In this document: positions 41,913 through 50,640 of the stretch, in pieces
Position numbering within the stretch: the first letter of the stretch is position 1
Layout of the letters: every line of letters starts with the position of its first letter
NCBI GenBank assembly: GCA_018715935.1
Contig: DVKR01000010.1
Span: forward strand, 33,074 to 97,073
Direction of reading: 5' to 3'
DNA length: 64,000 nt
From: Candidatus Aphodovivens excrementavium
GTDB taxonomy: Bacteria; Actinomycetota; Coriobacteriia; Coriobacteriales; Eggerthellaceae
Made by a program: the position numbers and the translations under genes
Notes under the pieces: model-generated
Told to the model about the DNA's origin: nothing
Databases searched by the model: none
Seen by the model: the letters and a program-made list of their open reading frames with translations, nothing else

Positions 41913-41945
41913 GTTCTAATACAGTATACTAGAACAAACGTTCGA
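41913..41945. promoter_or_regulatory. SOS (LexA) box and promoter of the 71-residue gene
   Basis: AGAACAAACGTTCG (41931-41944; CGAAC-N4-GTTCT on the other strand) fits the LexA box. A -10-like TATACT overlaps the palindrome AGTATACT (41923-41930) immediately next to it, and GTTCTA/TAGAAC (41913-41918, 41930-41935) forms a wider inverted repeat. A repressor at the box would cover the promoter of the minus-strand gene. Confidence 0.75.
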
Positions 41946-42014
41946 TTTTATGAAGAAATAAGGAATAGTTGCAGAAGGCGTTGTCCTGAAGAAACGATGT
42001 GAATTGACGGAGAT

Positions 42015-42084
42015 GAGCCCGTGCAGGCCGCAGTGCTCGTTTGCGCCTTGAGCCCGTGCGGGCCGCAGTGCTCGTTTGCGCCTC
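42015..42084. repeat. 35-bp tandem duplication near the lysR 3' end
   Basis: Two copies, 42015-42049 and 42050-42084, start GAGCCCGTGC(A/G)GGCCGCAG and differ at two positions. The following stretch CTCGTTTGCGCC..ACATCTTAAA(A)GGG is partly repeated once more at 42137-42165, running into the last codons of the lysR gene (stop at 42147). The lysR terminus therefore arose within a duplicated segment. Confidence 0.82.
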
Positions 42085-42146
42085 ACATCTTAAAAGGGGC
42101 TTACCTGGGGTGCAAATACGGCAAGGGCACTGCGCTCGTTTGCGCC

Positions 42147-43043
42147 CTACATCTTAAAGGGAAGCTTGCCTGTGAGGAGCCGCTCGGCTGCAAGGTAAAG
42201 CGGCGTTTTAACGAATTTCGAGCTCACAAGGCAAATGGGGATCTCCACCGCGTCTTCGGGGCAAATAAGGCGCAGCGTCGAATTGAAGCGGTCGTCTTCC
42301 AAGGCGGGTAGCACCACGCTGAATGCATACCCGTTCTTCTCCTCGAGAAACGGCTGGAAGTCTTCCCGACGGTAGATTGTCTCAAGCGGCGAGCGCAAAC
42401 CTGCTCGAAGGTAGGTGACCAGGATGGATTCGTTGAAATAGTCGAAGTCTTGCGCCACGGCGACGGGGTAGTTCGAAAGCTGTTCGAGCGTAACGCATTC
42501 TTGGGAAGCAAGCGGGTGGTTGACCGACAATCCCACGCCCGTGGGAGCGTTCAGAAGAGGGATGCAGTCGGTGTGGGGCGTGTCAAGCGTGCCGAGGGTG
42601 ATAAGCGCATCGACCTCGCCTTTTCTCAAAAGGTCCATCCCCTTGAACCCTTCCGCTAAAACAAGCTCGATAGGCGAGTTGAGATGCCGGATCAAAAGCG
42701 TGCGTATGTTGGCAATGACGCTGGCGTTGTCTTTGAAGGAGGGCGCGCAAAGTGCCAGGCGCAGCGTCGAGGAGTCTTGGAGCGACCCTTGGCCTGTTGC
42801 GAACCCCTGCAAATCGTCAAAGCTGTTCAGCGCGTTGATGGCCTTGCAGTAAAACGCTCTGCCGAACGGGGTAGGCTCAACGCCTCGGCTCTTTCGTTCG
42901 AACAGCTCGTTTCCTAATTCGTGCTCGAGGTCGGCGATGGACTTTGAAACCGCCTGAACCGTGATGAACTGCTCTCGGGCAGCGCGGGAGAAACTGCCTG
43001 CTTGATACACGGCAACAAAGTAGCGAATCTGACCGATGTTCAT
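42147..43043 (-). CDS. LysR-family transcriptional regulator
   Basis: 298 residues from ATG 43043. The winged helix-turn-helix is MNIGQIRYFVAVYQAGSFSRAAREQFITVQAVSKSIADLEHELGNELFERKSRGVEPT; the effector domain follows (LRLALCAPSFKD..ALITLGTLDTPHTDCIPLLNAPTGVGLSVNHPLAS). It is transcribed away from the binding-protein/MscS pair across a 444-bp spacer, the classical arrangement for a LysR regulator and its target. Effector unknown. Its last residues lie in a duplicated segment. Confidence 0.93.
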   Translation of the reverse strand: MNIGQIRYFVAVYQAGSFSRAAREQFITVQAVSKSIADLEHELGNELFERKSRGVEPTPFGRAFYCKAINALNSFDDLQGFATGQGSLQDSSTLRLALCAPSFKDNASVIANIRTLLIRHLNSPIELVLAEGFKGMDLLRKGEVDALITLGTLDTPHTDCIPLLNAPTGVGLSVNHPLASQECVTLEQLSNYPVAVAQDFDYFNESILVTYLRAGLRSPLETIYRREDFQPFLEEKNGYAFSVVLPALEDDRFNSTLRLICPEDAVEIPICLVSSKFVKTPLYLAAERLLTGKLPFKM

Positions 43044-43487
43044 GGCACACCCCGAATTACGTAGCGCCATTGGGAGGCGTTTGACGATGGCTAACGACGA
43101 AAGCTGGCACGACAACGTGAATTATATTGCAGGAAAAAGTTGGTTACGCTGGCTGGGTGCTGCATCGCCCCGCGCAATGCCGACTGTTAACGCTATGCAT
43201 CCCGTTATGTGCGCAATAAGCCAAAGCACGTTTCGATTTCTATATAACGCCTGATTAAATACATATTTATTCAAAAATAAAGGAGAGGGAAAATCCGAGG
43301 GCGGAATCATTTTTATTCATAGCCGAAATGAATAAAAAGCTGAGTCTCAAATTCCCTTCAAAATCTAGTTGAGGATGCTCCTGCTCCTTTTTCCCTTCGT
43401 CATAATAGAAAGGCTCCTTATAGGGGCTCTTTTTATGTGGTCACACAGCCAAGGGCGCGGGGCGTGCGTCTGGGTGATGGGAGGGTT
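43044..43487. promoter_or_regulatory. AT-rich divergent spacer between lysR and the binding-protein gene
   Basis: The 444-bp gap has no supported gene. From about 43240 to 43370 it is strikingly AT-rich for this genome. It holds a perfect 10-bp inverted repeat TTTTTATTCA/TGAATAAAAA (43310-43319, 43329-43338, 9-nt loop) and the 13-mer ATTAAATACATAT (43254-43266), which recurs in the flavodoxin promoter at 50063-50075. CATAAT near 43411 is a possible -10 for the plus-strand unit. Confidence 0.55.
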
Positions 43488-44306
43488 ATGGCTTCAAGGG
43501 CAAAACGACTGCTGGCGATAGCGGTTGCCGCCATGATGTTGGCTGCTGCTGTTGGCCTTGCCGGGTGCAACGGATCCGATTCCAACGGGGGGTCGGGCAC
43601 GCTTAAAGTGGGTGTGAGAAGCGACATCGTCAACTTCAGCCTGCTCAACGAGCAAACGGGCAAATATTACGGCTTGGAAGTGGATATCGCGCAGGAGCTG
43701 GCATCGCGCCTGGGCTATGCGGACGTCGAGTTTTCCACCGTCACGCCCGACGACCGTAAAGACAAGCTGCTCTCCGGCGAAGTGGATTGCCTGGTTGCAT
43801 GCTACTCCATTGCAGACTCCCGTCTTGAGAACTTCGACTTCTCGCCCGCCTACTACACCGACGCCACTTCGATCATGGTGGAGAACAGCTCTCTTGTCAC
43901 CGATGTGACGCAGCTTGAGGGCGGTACGTTCGGCATCATGTCGGGCTCCAATGCCGGGCCTTTGCTGGCTATCAAGCTCAATGAGATGGGCATCATCGGA
44001 GACAACATCATCTCCAACACCGACGAGGGCACTCAGTACGAGGGCGTCTACGTGAAGAAGTTCCCCTCGTATGCCGATCTGTCGCAGGCGCTGGAGGAAG
44101 GGGAGGTTGACGCCGCCGTGATGGACGGCAGCATCGCCGGCACCTACATCGACGATGATCGCAGCCTGCTTGACGTCAACATCTCCGATCAGCTTTACGG
44201 TGTCGCTACGCAGAAAGACTCCGAGCTCAGCCCGCGCATCGCGGAAGTCATCCAGGCGATGCTCGACGACGGCACGATTGCCGCGCTTATCGAGAAGTGG
44301 AACTAG
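43488..44306 (+). CDS. Solute-binding lipoprotein (SBP_bac_3, amino-acid type)
   Basis: 272 residues from ATG 43488 with GGGAGGG upstream. A lipoprotein signal ends GLAGC, followed by a short linker and a type-3 solute-binding domain: LKVGVRSDIVNFSLLNEQTGKYYGLEVDIAQELASRLG, VDCLVACYSIADSRLENFDFSPAYYTD, LEEGEVDAAVMDGSIAG, IAEVIQAMLDDGTIAALIEKWN. Such proteins normally feed polar amino acids to an ABC importer, but no permease or ATPase gene is present. The next gene, 9 bp on, is an MscS channel with large extracytoplasmic sensor regions, so the binding protein may signal to it. Confidence 0.92.
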   Translation: MASRAKRLLAIAVAAMMLAAAVGLAGCNGSDSNGGSGTLKVGVRSDIVNFSLLNEQTGKYYGLEVDIAQELASRLGYADVEFSTVTPDDRKDKLLSGEVDCLVACYSIADSRLENFDFSPAYYTDATSIMVENSSLVTDVTQLEGGTFGIMSGSNAGPLLAIKLNEMGIIGDNIISNTDEGTQYEGVYVKKFPSYADLSQALEEGEVDAAVMDGSIAGTYIDDDRSLLDVNISDQLYGVATQKDSELSPRIAEVIQAMLDDGTIAALIEKWN

Positions 44307-44315
44307 GAGGCGGTT

Positions 44316-47300
44316 GTGTCTAAGAAACTCAAGATCAAAGCAGCTATTCTGACGGCGTTCGTCGCTTTGAGCGTTGTCGTGATGGGCTTTATCGTCTCCT
44401 CGATGCAAGACGATATTTCGCTGTCGAACTATTCAGCCGACATCCAGCACGAGATGGACGATCTGCCCGGGCTTTTGGAGTCTGCCCAGCAAGAAACCGA
44501 GCAAAACACCCAGACCTTCGACGAGATCTATCAGTCCAAGGCTGAAAGCGTCGCCTTCATGGCGAACAACAACACCGGCTATGAGCCTACCGATGCCAAG
44601 ATGGTGGAGTACAAAGAGCTGCTGGGTGTTGACAACGTGATGATCGTCACCCGCGCGGGCGAGGTGCTTGCCAAAGCGCAAGACACCCCCGCCGTCTTCT
44701 CCTATGCGCGCTTCAATCAGCTGCGCACGACGTTCGACACCGGTGAGCCTTCTGCGGCCGTCGAGGTTGATTTTGCGGGCGAGGGGGAAACCTGGCGCTA
44801 CTACGCTGCCGCCATCGACGCCGACACGATGGCGGTGATCGAGCAGAACCCCGCCGAGCTCGTCGAGCTTATCGACAGCACTGCGTCGGTTGGTGCGGTG
44901 CTCAGCGGGGTGAGCGTCGGGCAGACCGGGTACGTGTTTTCTGTCTCCGCCCGCGACTACCTGGTGTCTTATCATCCCAATGACGCCTACATCGGAATCG
45001 ACGCGCTTGATGCCGGCATCGACGTGGCGGATCTCGAGAACGGCAGCTTTTCGTGGATGACCTTTGAAGGCGAGCGCCTGTTCTGCGGCGTGTCCGAGAT
45101 CGACGGCACCTACTACATCTCCGCCGTCCCCGAAAGCGAAATGACTGCGTCTCGCAACCTGACGGTGGGCGTGGTCTTGTTCATCTTCTTCTCCGTGGCA
45201 ATGATCGTTGCTCTCTACGGCATCTTCGTCAATCGCGAGGACGAGAAGCGCGGCTACAATCCCGACAACTACGTCAACCTGGGCGGCCTGCGCTTCAACA
45301 AGGCAATCGGCAGGAAAGCGATTGTGCTGTCGTTTGTGGGATTCCTTGCCGTTTTGGTGGTGACGTTCTACATGCAGACGCTGTTCTCGCTGTCCGCCGA
45401 GTCGGTGAGCAGCAACGAACGCGCTTCCGACATCGAAGCCACCATCACGCGCACCAACGAGCAGGCGTCGGCGCTGACCGACCAGTATAACGAGCGCTAT
45501 CTGAGCAAGACGGAGGTCGCCGCCTACGCGCTCGACCACAATCCCGAGCTCAAGAACAAGGCGTCGCTGCAAGAGCTTGCCGACGCGCTGCAGGTCGAGT
45601 ATCTCTACGTCTTCGATCGCAACGGCACGATGACCGTTACCAACTCGCCGTACAGCAACTTCCAGTTGAGCGAGGACCCCGCCGACCAAAGCTACGAGTT
45701 CCGCAAGCTGCTGCAGGGCGTAGACAGCCTGATTCAGGATCCTCAGCCCGATGAGATCTCGGGCGAGCTTCGCCAGTACATCGGCGTGACCCTGCGCGAC
45801 TCTCAGGGCGATGCCGATGGGTTCGTCCAGCTGAGCATCCGCTCTTCGCGCCTTGAGACGTTGCTGTCCACTGTGCAGATCAACAACATCCTTGACGGCG
45901 TGAAGGTGGGCCAGAACGGCTTTGCGTTTGCGGTTAACAAAGCCGACGGCACCTTTGCCTACTACCCGCAGTCGGAGCTGGTGGGCCGCGATGCTCGGGC
46001 GTACGGCCTCACCGACGCTCAGCTGAAAGACGGTTATAGCGACTTCACCACGGTTGACGGTCAGACCTATTACGCCACCTCGTTCGAAAGCGGCGACTAC
46101 TACGTGTACGTTGCGCAGCCCGAATCCGAGCTCATGACCGAGCGCGTGCCCTTGACCGTTGCCACGGCGGTGAGCGGCCTGGTGTGCCAGATCGTCATCT
46201 TCGTGCTGGTGACGTTTGAGATCCGCCGTAGAAACGAAGGCTCGCTCGACCCCGACGCGAAGCCTGCCAACTGGCCGTTGGACGACGACGGCAACCCCGA
46301 CTCGCGCATGTTTGACTCGCTGATGCCCGACGGGCGCGTGGTGAAGACCGAGTCTGCCGCCAGCCGCTGGCTCTACACTTCGCTCGACTGGGGCGAGAAA
46401 TCCGCCGAGCAGCGCGTGCTGACCGTCATAAAGGTGCTCGTGGGCATTTTCGCCATTGCGGTGTGTCTGGCGGTCGTCTTTAAAGACCAGGTGTTCCCGC
46501 CCGACTCGGTGTTCTCCTACGTTTTGGGCGGCGACTGGGTCTACGGCTTGAACGTCTTTGCCCTCACCATGTGCATCATGATCGCCTGCGTCGTGATGAC
46601 CATCACGATGATCATCCAGCAGCTGCTCAAACTGCTGGCGGGCGTGTTCGGCAGCCGCGGCGAAACCATGTGCCGCCTTTTGTCGAGCTTCATCAAGTAT
46701 GCCTCCATCATCGGCATGGTGTACTACTGCCTGATGGTGATCGGCATCGACACCACCACGCTGTTGGCTTCCGCCGGCATCCTGTCCATCGCGGTGTCCT
46801 TCGGCGCCAAGGAACTGGTCAGCGATATCCTTTCCGGTCTGTTCATCATCTTCGAGGGCGAGTTCCGCGTCGGCGACATCATCCAGGTCGGCGGCAAAAG
46901 CGGCACCGTCATCGACATCGGCGTGCGCACGACCAAGATCAACGACGGCTCGGGCAACATCATCATCCTGCGCAACAGCGAGGTGAGCAACGTCGTCAAC
47001 ATGACCAAGGAGAGCTCGTATGCCTCCTGCGACATGGACATCGAGTACGGCGAGTCGCTTGAGCGCGTTGAGTCTATTCTTCAAGACGAGTTCCCCAATA
47101 TCCGCCGCCGCCTGCCCGCCATCGAAGACGGCCCGTTCTACAAGGGCATCGTGGCGCTTACCGACAACAGCGTTACCATTCGCATTGTTGTTCAGTGCGC
47201 CGAAACTGCGCGCGGCCAGCTTGAGCGCGACCTGCGTCGCGAGATGAAGCTGATATTCGACGAATACCAGATCAACATCCCCTATCCGCAGGTTGTTGTT

Positions 47301-47438
47301 CATCAGCCTATTGTGTACAAGAAGGCAACCCTTGCCGAGCAGCTGCGCGCCGACAGGTTCAACGAGGAGCAAAAGGCGGCTGCGGCAGCTCGCAAGATGG
47401 GCAGCGACGACGATTACGAGGAGGAAGAGCGCCGATAA
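44316..47438 (+). CDS. MscS-family channel with two extracytoplasmic Cache-like sensor regions
   Basis: 1040 residues from GTG 44316 (AGGAGG 5 nt upstream). Membrane helix 1 at about 8-28, an extracytoplasmic region 30-280, helix 2 at 283-305, helix 3 at 333-354, a second extracytoplasmic region 355-608, helix 4 at 611-636, then five further helices and the MscS pore helix and beta domain (ASAGILSIAVSFGAKELVSDILSGLFIIFEGEFRVGDII, about 818-856). The two outer regions are similar in outline to dCache sensors and share the pattern VGQTGYVFSVSARDYLVSYHP and VGQNGFAFAVNKADGTFAYYP, so they look like an internal duplication. Ordinary MscS has about 290 residues. Likely gated or tuned by a ligand; charged C-terminal tail. 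Confidence 0.88.
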   Translation: MSKKLKIKAAILTAFVALSVVVMGFIVSSMQDDISLSNYSADIQHEMDDLPGLLESAQQETEQNTQTFDEIYQSKAESVAFMANNNTGYEPTDAKMVEYKELLGVDNVMIVTRAGEVLAKAQDTPAVFSYARFNQLRTTFDTGEPSAAVEVDFAGEGETWRYYAAAIDADTMAVIEQNPAELVELIDSTASVGAVLSGVSVGQTGYVFSVSARDYLVSYHPNDAYIGIDALDAGIDVADLENGSFSWMTFEGERLFCGVSEIDGTYYISAVPESEMTASRNLTVGVVLFIFFSVAMIVALYGIFVNREDEKRGYNPDNYVNLGGLRFNKAIGRKAIVLSFVGFLAVLVVTFYMQTLFSLSAESVSSNERASDIEATITRTNEQASALTDQYNERYLSKTEVAAYALDHNPELKNKASLQELADALQVEYLYVFDRNGTMTVTNSPYSNFQLSEDPADQSYEFRKLLQGVDSLIQDPQPDEISGELRQYIGVTLRDSQGDADGFVQLSIRSSRLETLLSTVQINNILDGVKVGQNGFAFAVNKADGTFAYYPQSELVGRDARAYGLTDAQLKDGYSDFTTVDGQTYYATSFESGDYYVYVAQPESELMTERVPLTVATAVSGLVCQIVIFVLVTFEIRRRNEGSLDPDAKPANWPLDDDGNPDSRMFDSLMPDGRVVKTESAASRWLYTSLDWGEKSAEQRVLTVIKVLVGIFAIAVCLAVVFKDQVFPPDSVFSYVLGGDWVYGLNVFALTMCIMIACVVMTITMIIQQLLKLLAGVFGSRGETMCRLLSSFIKYASIIGMVYYCLMVIGIDTTTLLASAGILSIAVSFGAKELVSDILSGLFIIFEGEFRVGDIIQVGGKSGTVIDIGVRTTKINDGSGNIIILRNSEVSNVVNMTKESSYASCDMDIEYGESLERVESILQDEFPNIRRRLPAIEDGPFYKGIVALTDNSVTIRIVVQCAETARGQLERDLRREMKLIFDEYQINIPYPQVVVHQPIVYKKATLAEQLRADRFNEEQKAAAAARKMGSDDDYEEEERR

Positions 47439-47480
47439 TAGCCGATTCCCTCGTGCCGAAGCGTCTTGCCGCAAACGTGC

Positions 47481-47570
47481 GAGGATGCCTGGCGAGTGAG
47501 AAGCCTGGCGAATGAGGATGCCTGGCGCATGCGAAGCCTTGAGCAGGAGAAGCCGGGCGCATGAGGCAGC
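47481..47570. repeat. Degenerate 16-18-bp tandem array after the MscS gene
   Basis: About five units related to GATGCCTGGCGAATGAG run head to tail between the MscS stop and a terminator. Alternating units begin GAGGATGCC and GAAGCC. Not coding in any frame with a plausible start. Confidence 0.65.
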
Positions 47571-47630
47571 GCGGGCAAGAGCGCCCGCGATCCTCGATGC
47601 CTCAAACGCCCGAGCGACAGGTTTTGCCGA

Positions 47631-47668
47631 ACCCGCCCTTGCAGTTTTGCAAGGGCGGGTTTTCTTTT
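47631..47668 (+). terminator. Rho-independent terminator before the GlcD-like gene
   Basis: Perfect 13-bp stem ACCCGCCCTTGCA/TGCAAGGGCGGGT (47631-47643, 47648-47660), 4-nt loop, followed by TTTCTTTT. It ends the binding-protein/MscS transcript. Confidence 0.92.
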
Positions 47669-47764
47669 GCATCCGCTTTGACGCATAATGGATTCAATGC
47701 GTTGCGCTTGCAGCAGACGCAATCTTGTCGGGGTAGTGCCAGGGAAGCGTCCAAGGAGATTGTT

Positions 47765-49183
47765 ATGACCAGGTATGGCGAACTTACGGCTGAGCTAATC
47801 CAGCAACTCGAAAGCATAGTGGGTGCGGACAACTGCCTCACCGACAATGCGATTGGCGACGACTATACGCACGATGAGATGCCCATCTACGGCTCCTACG
47901 TGCCACAGGCAGTGTGCCTTCCTGCTTCTACCGAGGAAGTGGCGGCCGTTATGCGCTTGTGCAGCGAACATTCCATTCCGGTTACCGTGCGCGGTGCCGG
48001 CACCGGTTTGGTGGGGGGCTGTGTGCCGCTTTTCGGGGGCGTGGTGCTGTGCACGATGCGCATGGACGGCATTTTGGAATACGACAAAGAGAACCTGACG
48101 GTACGCGTGCAGCCGGGTGTGCGTTTGTGCGACCTTATTGATGACGTGGCGGCGCACGGGCTGTTCTATCCTCCCGATCCTGGCGAGAAAACGGGCTCCA
48201 TTGGCGGCAACGTGGTTACCAACGCCGGCGGCATGCGCGCGGTGAAATACGGCACCACGCGCGACTATGTGTTGGCGGCAACGGTGGTTTTGCCTTCGGG
48301 CGAGGTGCTTGAGCTGGGTCGCGCGGTAACCAAGACGAGTTCGGGATACAGCTTGCTGCACCTGGTTATCGGCTCGGAGGGCACGCTGGCAATCGTTACC
48401 GAAATCACGCTCAAGCTTGTCCCCAAGCCGGAAGCCTCTACGAGCTTCATCATGCCCTTTGCCGACATCGACGCCGCCATTGCCTCGGTGCCTTTCATTA
48501 GGCTTGCGGGGCTTGATCCGCAGTCCATCGAGTTCATGGAGCGCGACATCGTGGTGGATGCCGAAGAGCACACGGGCAACCAGGTGTTCCCAGGCGATGT
48601 CGATGGCGAAGCGGTGGGAGCCTATATCCTGGTGACGCTTGACGGATCCGACGAAGACGAGATCTTCCAGCGTGCGGAAAAGCTTGCCGAGATTGCAGAA
48701 GAGGCGGGCGCGTTTGACGTTCTGGTGATCGACCAGCCTTCCGAAAAGGAAGCGGTGTGGCAGGTGCGCGACGCCTTGCTGACGGTTATCGAGCATGACG
48801 CCGATCTGCTCGACGAGATGGACGTGGTGGTGCCGCCGAACAAGATCCCCGGTTTTTTGGGCTATGTGTATGGCGTGGGCGCCGAGCTTGGCCTTCGTAT
48901 TCGCTCATTCGGCCATGCGGGCGATGGCAACCTGCACATTTACTGCGTTGGCAACGGGATGGACGAAGAGCAGTTCAAGCAAAAGGCGGCTGCGGTCATG
49001 GAGCAGGCGTATGCAAAATGCTCCGAGTTGGGCGGACAGGTGTCTGGCGAGCACGGAATCGGGCATGCGAAGAAAGCGTACCTGCGCGAATCGGTGGGCG
49101 ATACCGCTTACGAACTGATGACGGGCATCAAAAAGGTGTTCGACCCGCAGGGCATTTTGAACCCGGGCAAGGTGTGCGGCTAG
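47765..49183 (+). CDS. FAD-linked 2-hydroxyacid oxidase, GlcD-like
   Basis: 472 residues from ATG 47765 (AAGGAG upstream). FAD-binding type 4 domain (VRGAGTGLVGGCVPLFGGVVL, DPGEKTGSIGGNVVTNAGGMRAVKYGTTRDYV) and the FAD-oxidase C domain (IRSFGHAGDGNLHIYCVG, SGEHGIGHAKKAYL, KKVFDPQGILNPGKV). Oxidises glycolate, D-lactate or a similar acid. The GlcE/GlcF partners and an iron-sulfur subunit are not adjacent, so the electron acceptor is open (an electron-transfer flavoprotein is the usual alternative). Confidence 0.92.
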   Translation: MTRYGELTAELIQQLESIVGADNCLTDNAIGDDYTHDEMPIYGSYVPQAVCLPASTEEVAAVMRLCSEHSIPVTVRGAGTGLVGGCVPLFGGVVLCTMRMDGILEYDKENLTVRVQPGVRLCDLIDDVAAHGLFYPPDPGEKTGSIGGNVVTNAGGMRAVKYGTTRDYVLAATVVLPSGEVLELGRAVTKTSSGYSLLHLVIGSEGTLAIVTEITLKLVPKPEASTSFIMPFADIDAAIASVPFIRLAGLDPQSIEFMERDIVVDAEEHTGNQVFPGDVDGEAVGAYILVTLDGSDEDEIFQRAEKLAEIAEEAGAFDVLVIDQPSEKEAVWQVRDALLTVIEHDADLLDEMDVVVPPNKIPGFLGYVYGVGAELGLRIRSFGHAGDGNLHIYCVGNGMDEEQFKQKAAAVMEQAYAKCSELGGQVSGEHGIGHAKKAYLRESVGDTAYELMTGIKKVFDPQGILNPGKVCG

Positions 49184-49304
49184 AACACGCCCTCCTCAAG
49201 GCGGCTTCAAACGGGAGCTGTCGAGCGAGCTTAGGGTGCTACAATTGGGGAGTCATGCAAAAGCATGAGAAATCGTTGCGGAAAGCGATGAGGGGGAATC
49301 GTAA

Positions 49305-49883
49305 ATGACCAAGAAGATTCTGATGTTGTGCGGCGATTACACCGAAGACTACGAGACCATGGTGCCGTTCCAGGCCTTGTCGATGCTGGGCTATCAGGTT
49401 GACGCCGTTTGCCCCGACAAGAAGGCGGGGGAGGTCGTGCGCACGGCTGTTCACGACTTCGTGGGCGACCAAACCTACACCGAGCTGCGCGGCCACAACT
49501 TCGCGCTGACTGCCGATTTCGATGCTGTTGACGTTGCCGAATACGCCGGCCTGTTCATTACCGGCGGACGCGCCCCCGAGTACATTCGCCTGAACGCCCG
49601 CGTTCTCGAGATCACGCGTGAGTTCTTCGCTGCGAACAAGCCTGTTGCGGCAATTTGCCATGGCCCGCAGGTGCTGGCTGCTGCTGGCGTGCTGGAAGGC
49701 TACACGGCAACCGCGTATCCGGCGGTAGGTCCTGACGTCACCGCCGCCGGCGGCACCTACGTCGAGGCGGAGATGGACGCGGCGGTGGTGGATCGCAACC
49801 TGGTCACCTCGCCGGCATGGCCGGGCGACACGGCGATCTGCCGCGAGTTCGCTAAGCTGCTGGGCGCCTCCTGGACCATCTAG
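49305..49883 (+). CDS. DJ-1/PfpI family protein
   Basis: 192 residues, cytosolic. The nucleophile elbow is [10 protein letters not shown] with the catalytic cysteine, preceded by [16 protein letters not shown] with the acidic partner at GGRAPE. Members act as protein or glyoxal deglycases, glyoxalases or proteases; the exact role is not determinable. ATG 49305 has GAGGGGGAA upstream. A strong terminator follows. Confidence 0.92.
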   Translation: MTKKILMLCGDYTEDYETMVPFQALSMLGYQVDAVCPDKKAGEVVRTAVHDFVGDQTYTELRGHNFALTADFDAVDVAEYAGLFITGGRAPEYIRLNARVLEITREFFAANKPVAAICHGPQVLAAAGVLEGYTATAYPAVGPDVTAAGGTYVEAEMDAAVVDRNLVTSPAWPGDTAICREFAKLLGASWTI

Positions 49884-49937
49884 CGTTTTCGGACATACTG
49901 CGCGCGGGTTGGCCACTGCCGACTCCAGCGCCTTTGG

Positions 49938-49972
49938 CCGCGGCTGCCGCACCTGGCAGCCGCGGTTTTTTT
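49938..49972 (+). terminator. Rho-independent terminator after the PfpI gene
   Basis: Perfect 11-bp stem CCGCGGCTGCC/GGCAGCCGCGG (49938-49948, 49955-49965), 6-nt loop, followed by seven T residues. The clearest intrinsic terminator in the window. Confidence 0.95.
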
Positions 49973-50049
49973 ATCTGCGTTGCTAAGCGCTGCGAATTGA
50001 GCGCACGCCCAGGCTCTTTCCTGAAGCCGATGTTATGCCGGAAGCAATA

Positions 50050-50078
50050 TTGACAAGTTGTAATTAAATACATATCCT
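50050..50078 (+). promoter_or_regulatory. Sigma-A-type promoter of the flavodoxin gene
   Basis: TTGACA (50050-50055) and TATCCT (50073-50078) are separated by 17 bp, about 65 bp before the flavodoxin ATG. The spacer contains ATTAAATACATAT (50063-50075), a 13-mer also found upstream of the binding-protein/MscS pair (43254-43266). Confidence 0.75.
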
Positions 50079-50142
50079 TAACCTTGTAATAAATAACATC
50101 ATGCTATTTATCTTAGACGCATCAGTGGAAAGGGAGAGCATC

Positions 50143-50622
50143 ATGGGCAGCATTCTGGTAGCGTACTTCTCGGCAACCGGCACCACTGCGCGCGTGGCGC
50201 ACGAGATAGCCGACGCCCTTAGCGCAGACACGTTCGAGATCGCCCCCGCGCAGCCCTACACCTCGGCAGACCTCAACTGGACCGACCGTTCAAGCCGCAG
50301 CTCCGTCGAGATGGACGACGAGTCGTGCCGTCCCGCCATTTCCGGAGCCGTTAAGGATATGGCGCAATACGACACCGTGTTTGTTGGGTTTCCGGTGTGG
50401 TGGTACGTCGAGCCTCGCATCATCGACACATTCTTGGAGTCCTACGACTTTGCGGGCAAACGCATCGTGCCGTTTGCCACAAGCGGCGGCAGCGGCCTGG
50501 GCAAGGCCCCGCAGCGCATGCAGCAGATCGCGTCGGGCGCTGCGGTAGAGGCAGGCAGGCTGCTTAACGGGCGTCAGAGCGCCGCGTCTATCCGTGCATG
50601 GGCTCAGGATATGGGCATTTAG
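50143..50622 (+). CDS. Flavodoxin (flavodoxin_4-like)
   Basis: 159-residue FMN electron carrier or small reductase. The FMN phosphate loop is FSATGTTARVAHEIA; the isoalloxazine-facing loop is VGFPVWWYVEPRIIDTFLESYDF, and FATSGGSGLGKAPQRM follows. ATG 50143 has AGGGAGA upstream; the open frame from 50101 has no binding site. It is a single-gene unit with its own promoter and hairpins after it. Confidence 0.92.
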   Translation: MGSILVAYFSATGTTARVAHEIADALSADTFEIAPAQPYTSADLNWTDRSSRSSVEMDDESCRPAISGAVKDMAQYDTVFVGFPVWWYVEPRIIDTFLESYDFAGKRIVPFATSGGSGLGKAPQRMQQIASGAAVEAGRLLNGRQSAASIRAWAQDMGI

Positions 50623-50640
50623 GCGCTGCAAGGAGTTGAC

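Noticed and set aside
43036..43254. 72-codon plus-strand ORF in the lysR promoter spacer
   Set aside because: No binding site, overlaps the lysR start, no recognisable sequence.
44433..47672. 1079-codon open frame opposite the MscS gene
   Set aside because: A long frame in high-GC DNA mirrored on the third-position pattern of the real gene; composition is His/Gly/Arg/Val-rich without a recognisable domain, and the plus-strand gene has clear MscS motifs and a binding site.
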